A DNA stretch of 38,889 bases. It comes from Limnohabitans sp. Rim8 (lineage in GTDB: Bacteria; Pseudomonadota; Gammaproteobacteria; Burkholderiales; Burkholderiaceae_C). Below, piece by piece: positions 37,764-38,889 of this stretch; position 1 is the stretch's first letter; every line of letters starts with the position of its first letter. The notes below the pieces were generated by a model. It made no database searches and was not told the origin of the DNA. It was given only the letters and a program-made list of their open reading frames with translations. The DNA lies in assembly GCF_945869175.1 (NCBI RefSeq), contig NZ_CAMBNZ010000018.1:1-38889 (forward strand), read 5' to 3'. A program made the translations under genes and the position numbers.

Positions 37764-37973
37764 TGCGGATAGGCGGCCTTCATCGGGCCGTCTGCCATGG
37801 CCTTTTGGTCGCTGCCGTGACTCGAGCGGCCGGGGCCCGTTGCTGCCAGGCCTCATCAGTCGCTTCGCGCCAGCAAATCGGCCTGACAGCCCTGGGCCCC
37901 AAACGCTCAAGTTGTGGTGGTTGGATGTGCGTGTTAATTGGGCGAGCAGATTTGGCGCATGCCTTGACCATGC

Positions 37974-37998
37974 AAAAAGCCCGCACAAGGCGGGCTTT
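37974..37998 (-). terminator. Intrinsic terminator after gltA
   Basis: On the minus strand AAAGCCCGC and GCGGGCTTT form a perfect 9-bp stem with a 5-nt loop and a T5 run, starting 22 nt after the gltA stop. Confidence 0.8.
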
Positions 37999-38019
37999 GG
38001 GGGTTCGGTTAAAAACCGA

Positions 38020-38889
<870 letters not shown>

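Noticed and set aside
37732-37973. A gene in the leuC-gltA gap
   Set aside because: Open frames here are short, Arg/Pro-rich and lack ribosome sites; I see only a -10-like box near leuC and the gltA terminator.

Overview
The window is an ordinary, densely packed chromosomal segment of a beta-proteobacterium, most likely Burkholderiales and probably Comamonadaceae (Limnohabitans/Rhodoferax-like). The inference rests on gene order (rne | rluC - HAD phosphatase - Rieske - S49 peptidase; maf | yceD-rpmF-plsX-fab; lepA-lepB-rnc-era-recO-pdxJ-acpS-nagZ; leuCDB-asd-fimV-truA-trpFBA-accD; gltA), on protein similarity as I recall it, and on moderately high GC. The genus is a guess. I see no mobile element, phage, CRISPR array, tRNA or rRNA.

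Layout. 1-2014 (-) is the 5' two thirds of rne, preceded by a leader of about 590 nt with several strong hairpins. 2606-5638 (+) holds rluC, a HAD phosphatase, a small Rieske protein and an S49 membrane peptidase. 5661-7042 (-) holds an RsmI-family methyltransferase and a Maf-type nucleotide pyrophosphatase. 7092-13422 (+) runs yceD, rpmF, plsX, fabH, fabD, fabG, acpP and fabF, the core of fatty-acid synthesis. A small YgfX-like membrane protein and a Do-family periplasmic protease follow. 15496-15990 is an unusual 495-bp intergenic region with DnaA-box-like sequences, promoter-like elements and a strong intrinsic terminator just before lepA. 15991-23904 (+) holds lepA, lepB, rnc, era, recO, pdxJ, acpS, nagZ and a small membrane protein, mostly with 1-16 nt overlaps.

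From 23961 onward nearly everything is on the minus strand: lysS, a Lon-N-domain protein, then (after a convergent yggT on +) accD, trpA, trpB, trpF, truA, fimV, asd, leuB, leuD, leuC, and at the right edge the 3' part of gltA. Transcription here runs leuC to accD, linking leucine, aspartate-family and tryptophan synthesis with tRNA modification and acetyl-CoA carboxylase.

No wholly new multigene system is evident. The most interesting signals are regulatory: (i) a 33-codon, threonine-rich leader-peptide candidate before asd with mutually exclusive downstream pairings, resembling a threonine attenuator; (ii) the lepA upstream region, which could be a small-RNA gene or attenuator next to in-phase DnaA boxes; (iii) the structured rne leader; (iv) absence of rpoE-rseA-rseB from its usual place between the fab cluster and the Do protease; and (v) a terminator-like hairpin inside the first codons of the gene after fabF. 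All come from reading the sequence by eye and are unverified.
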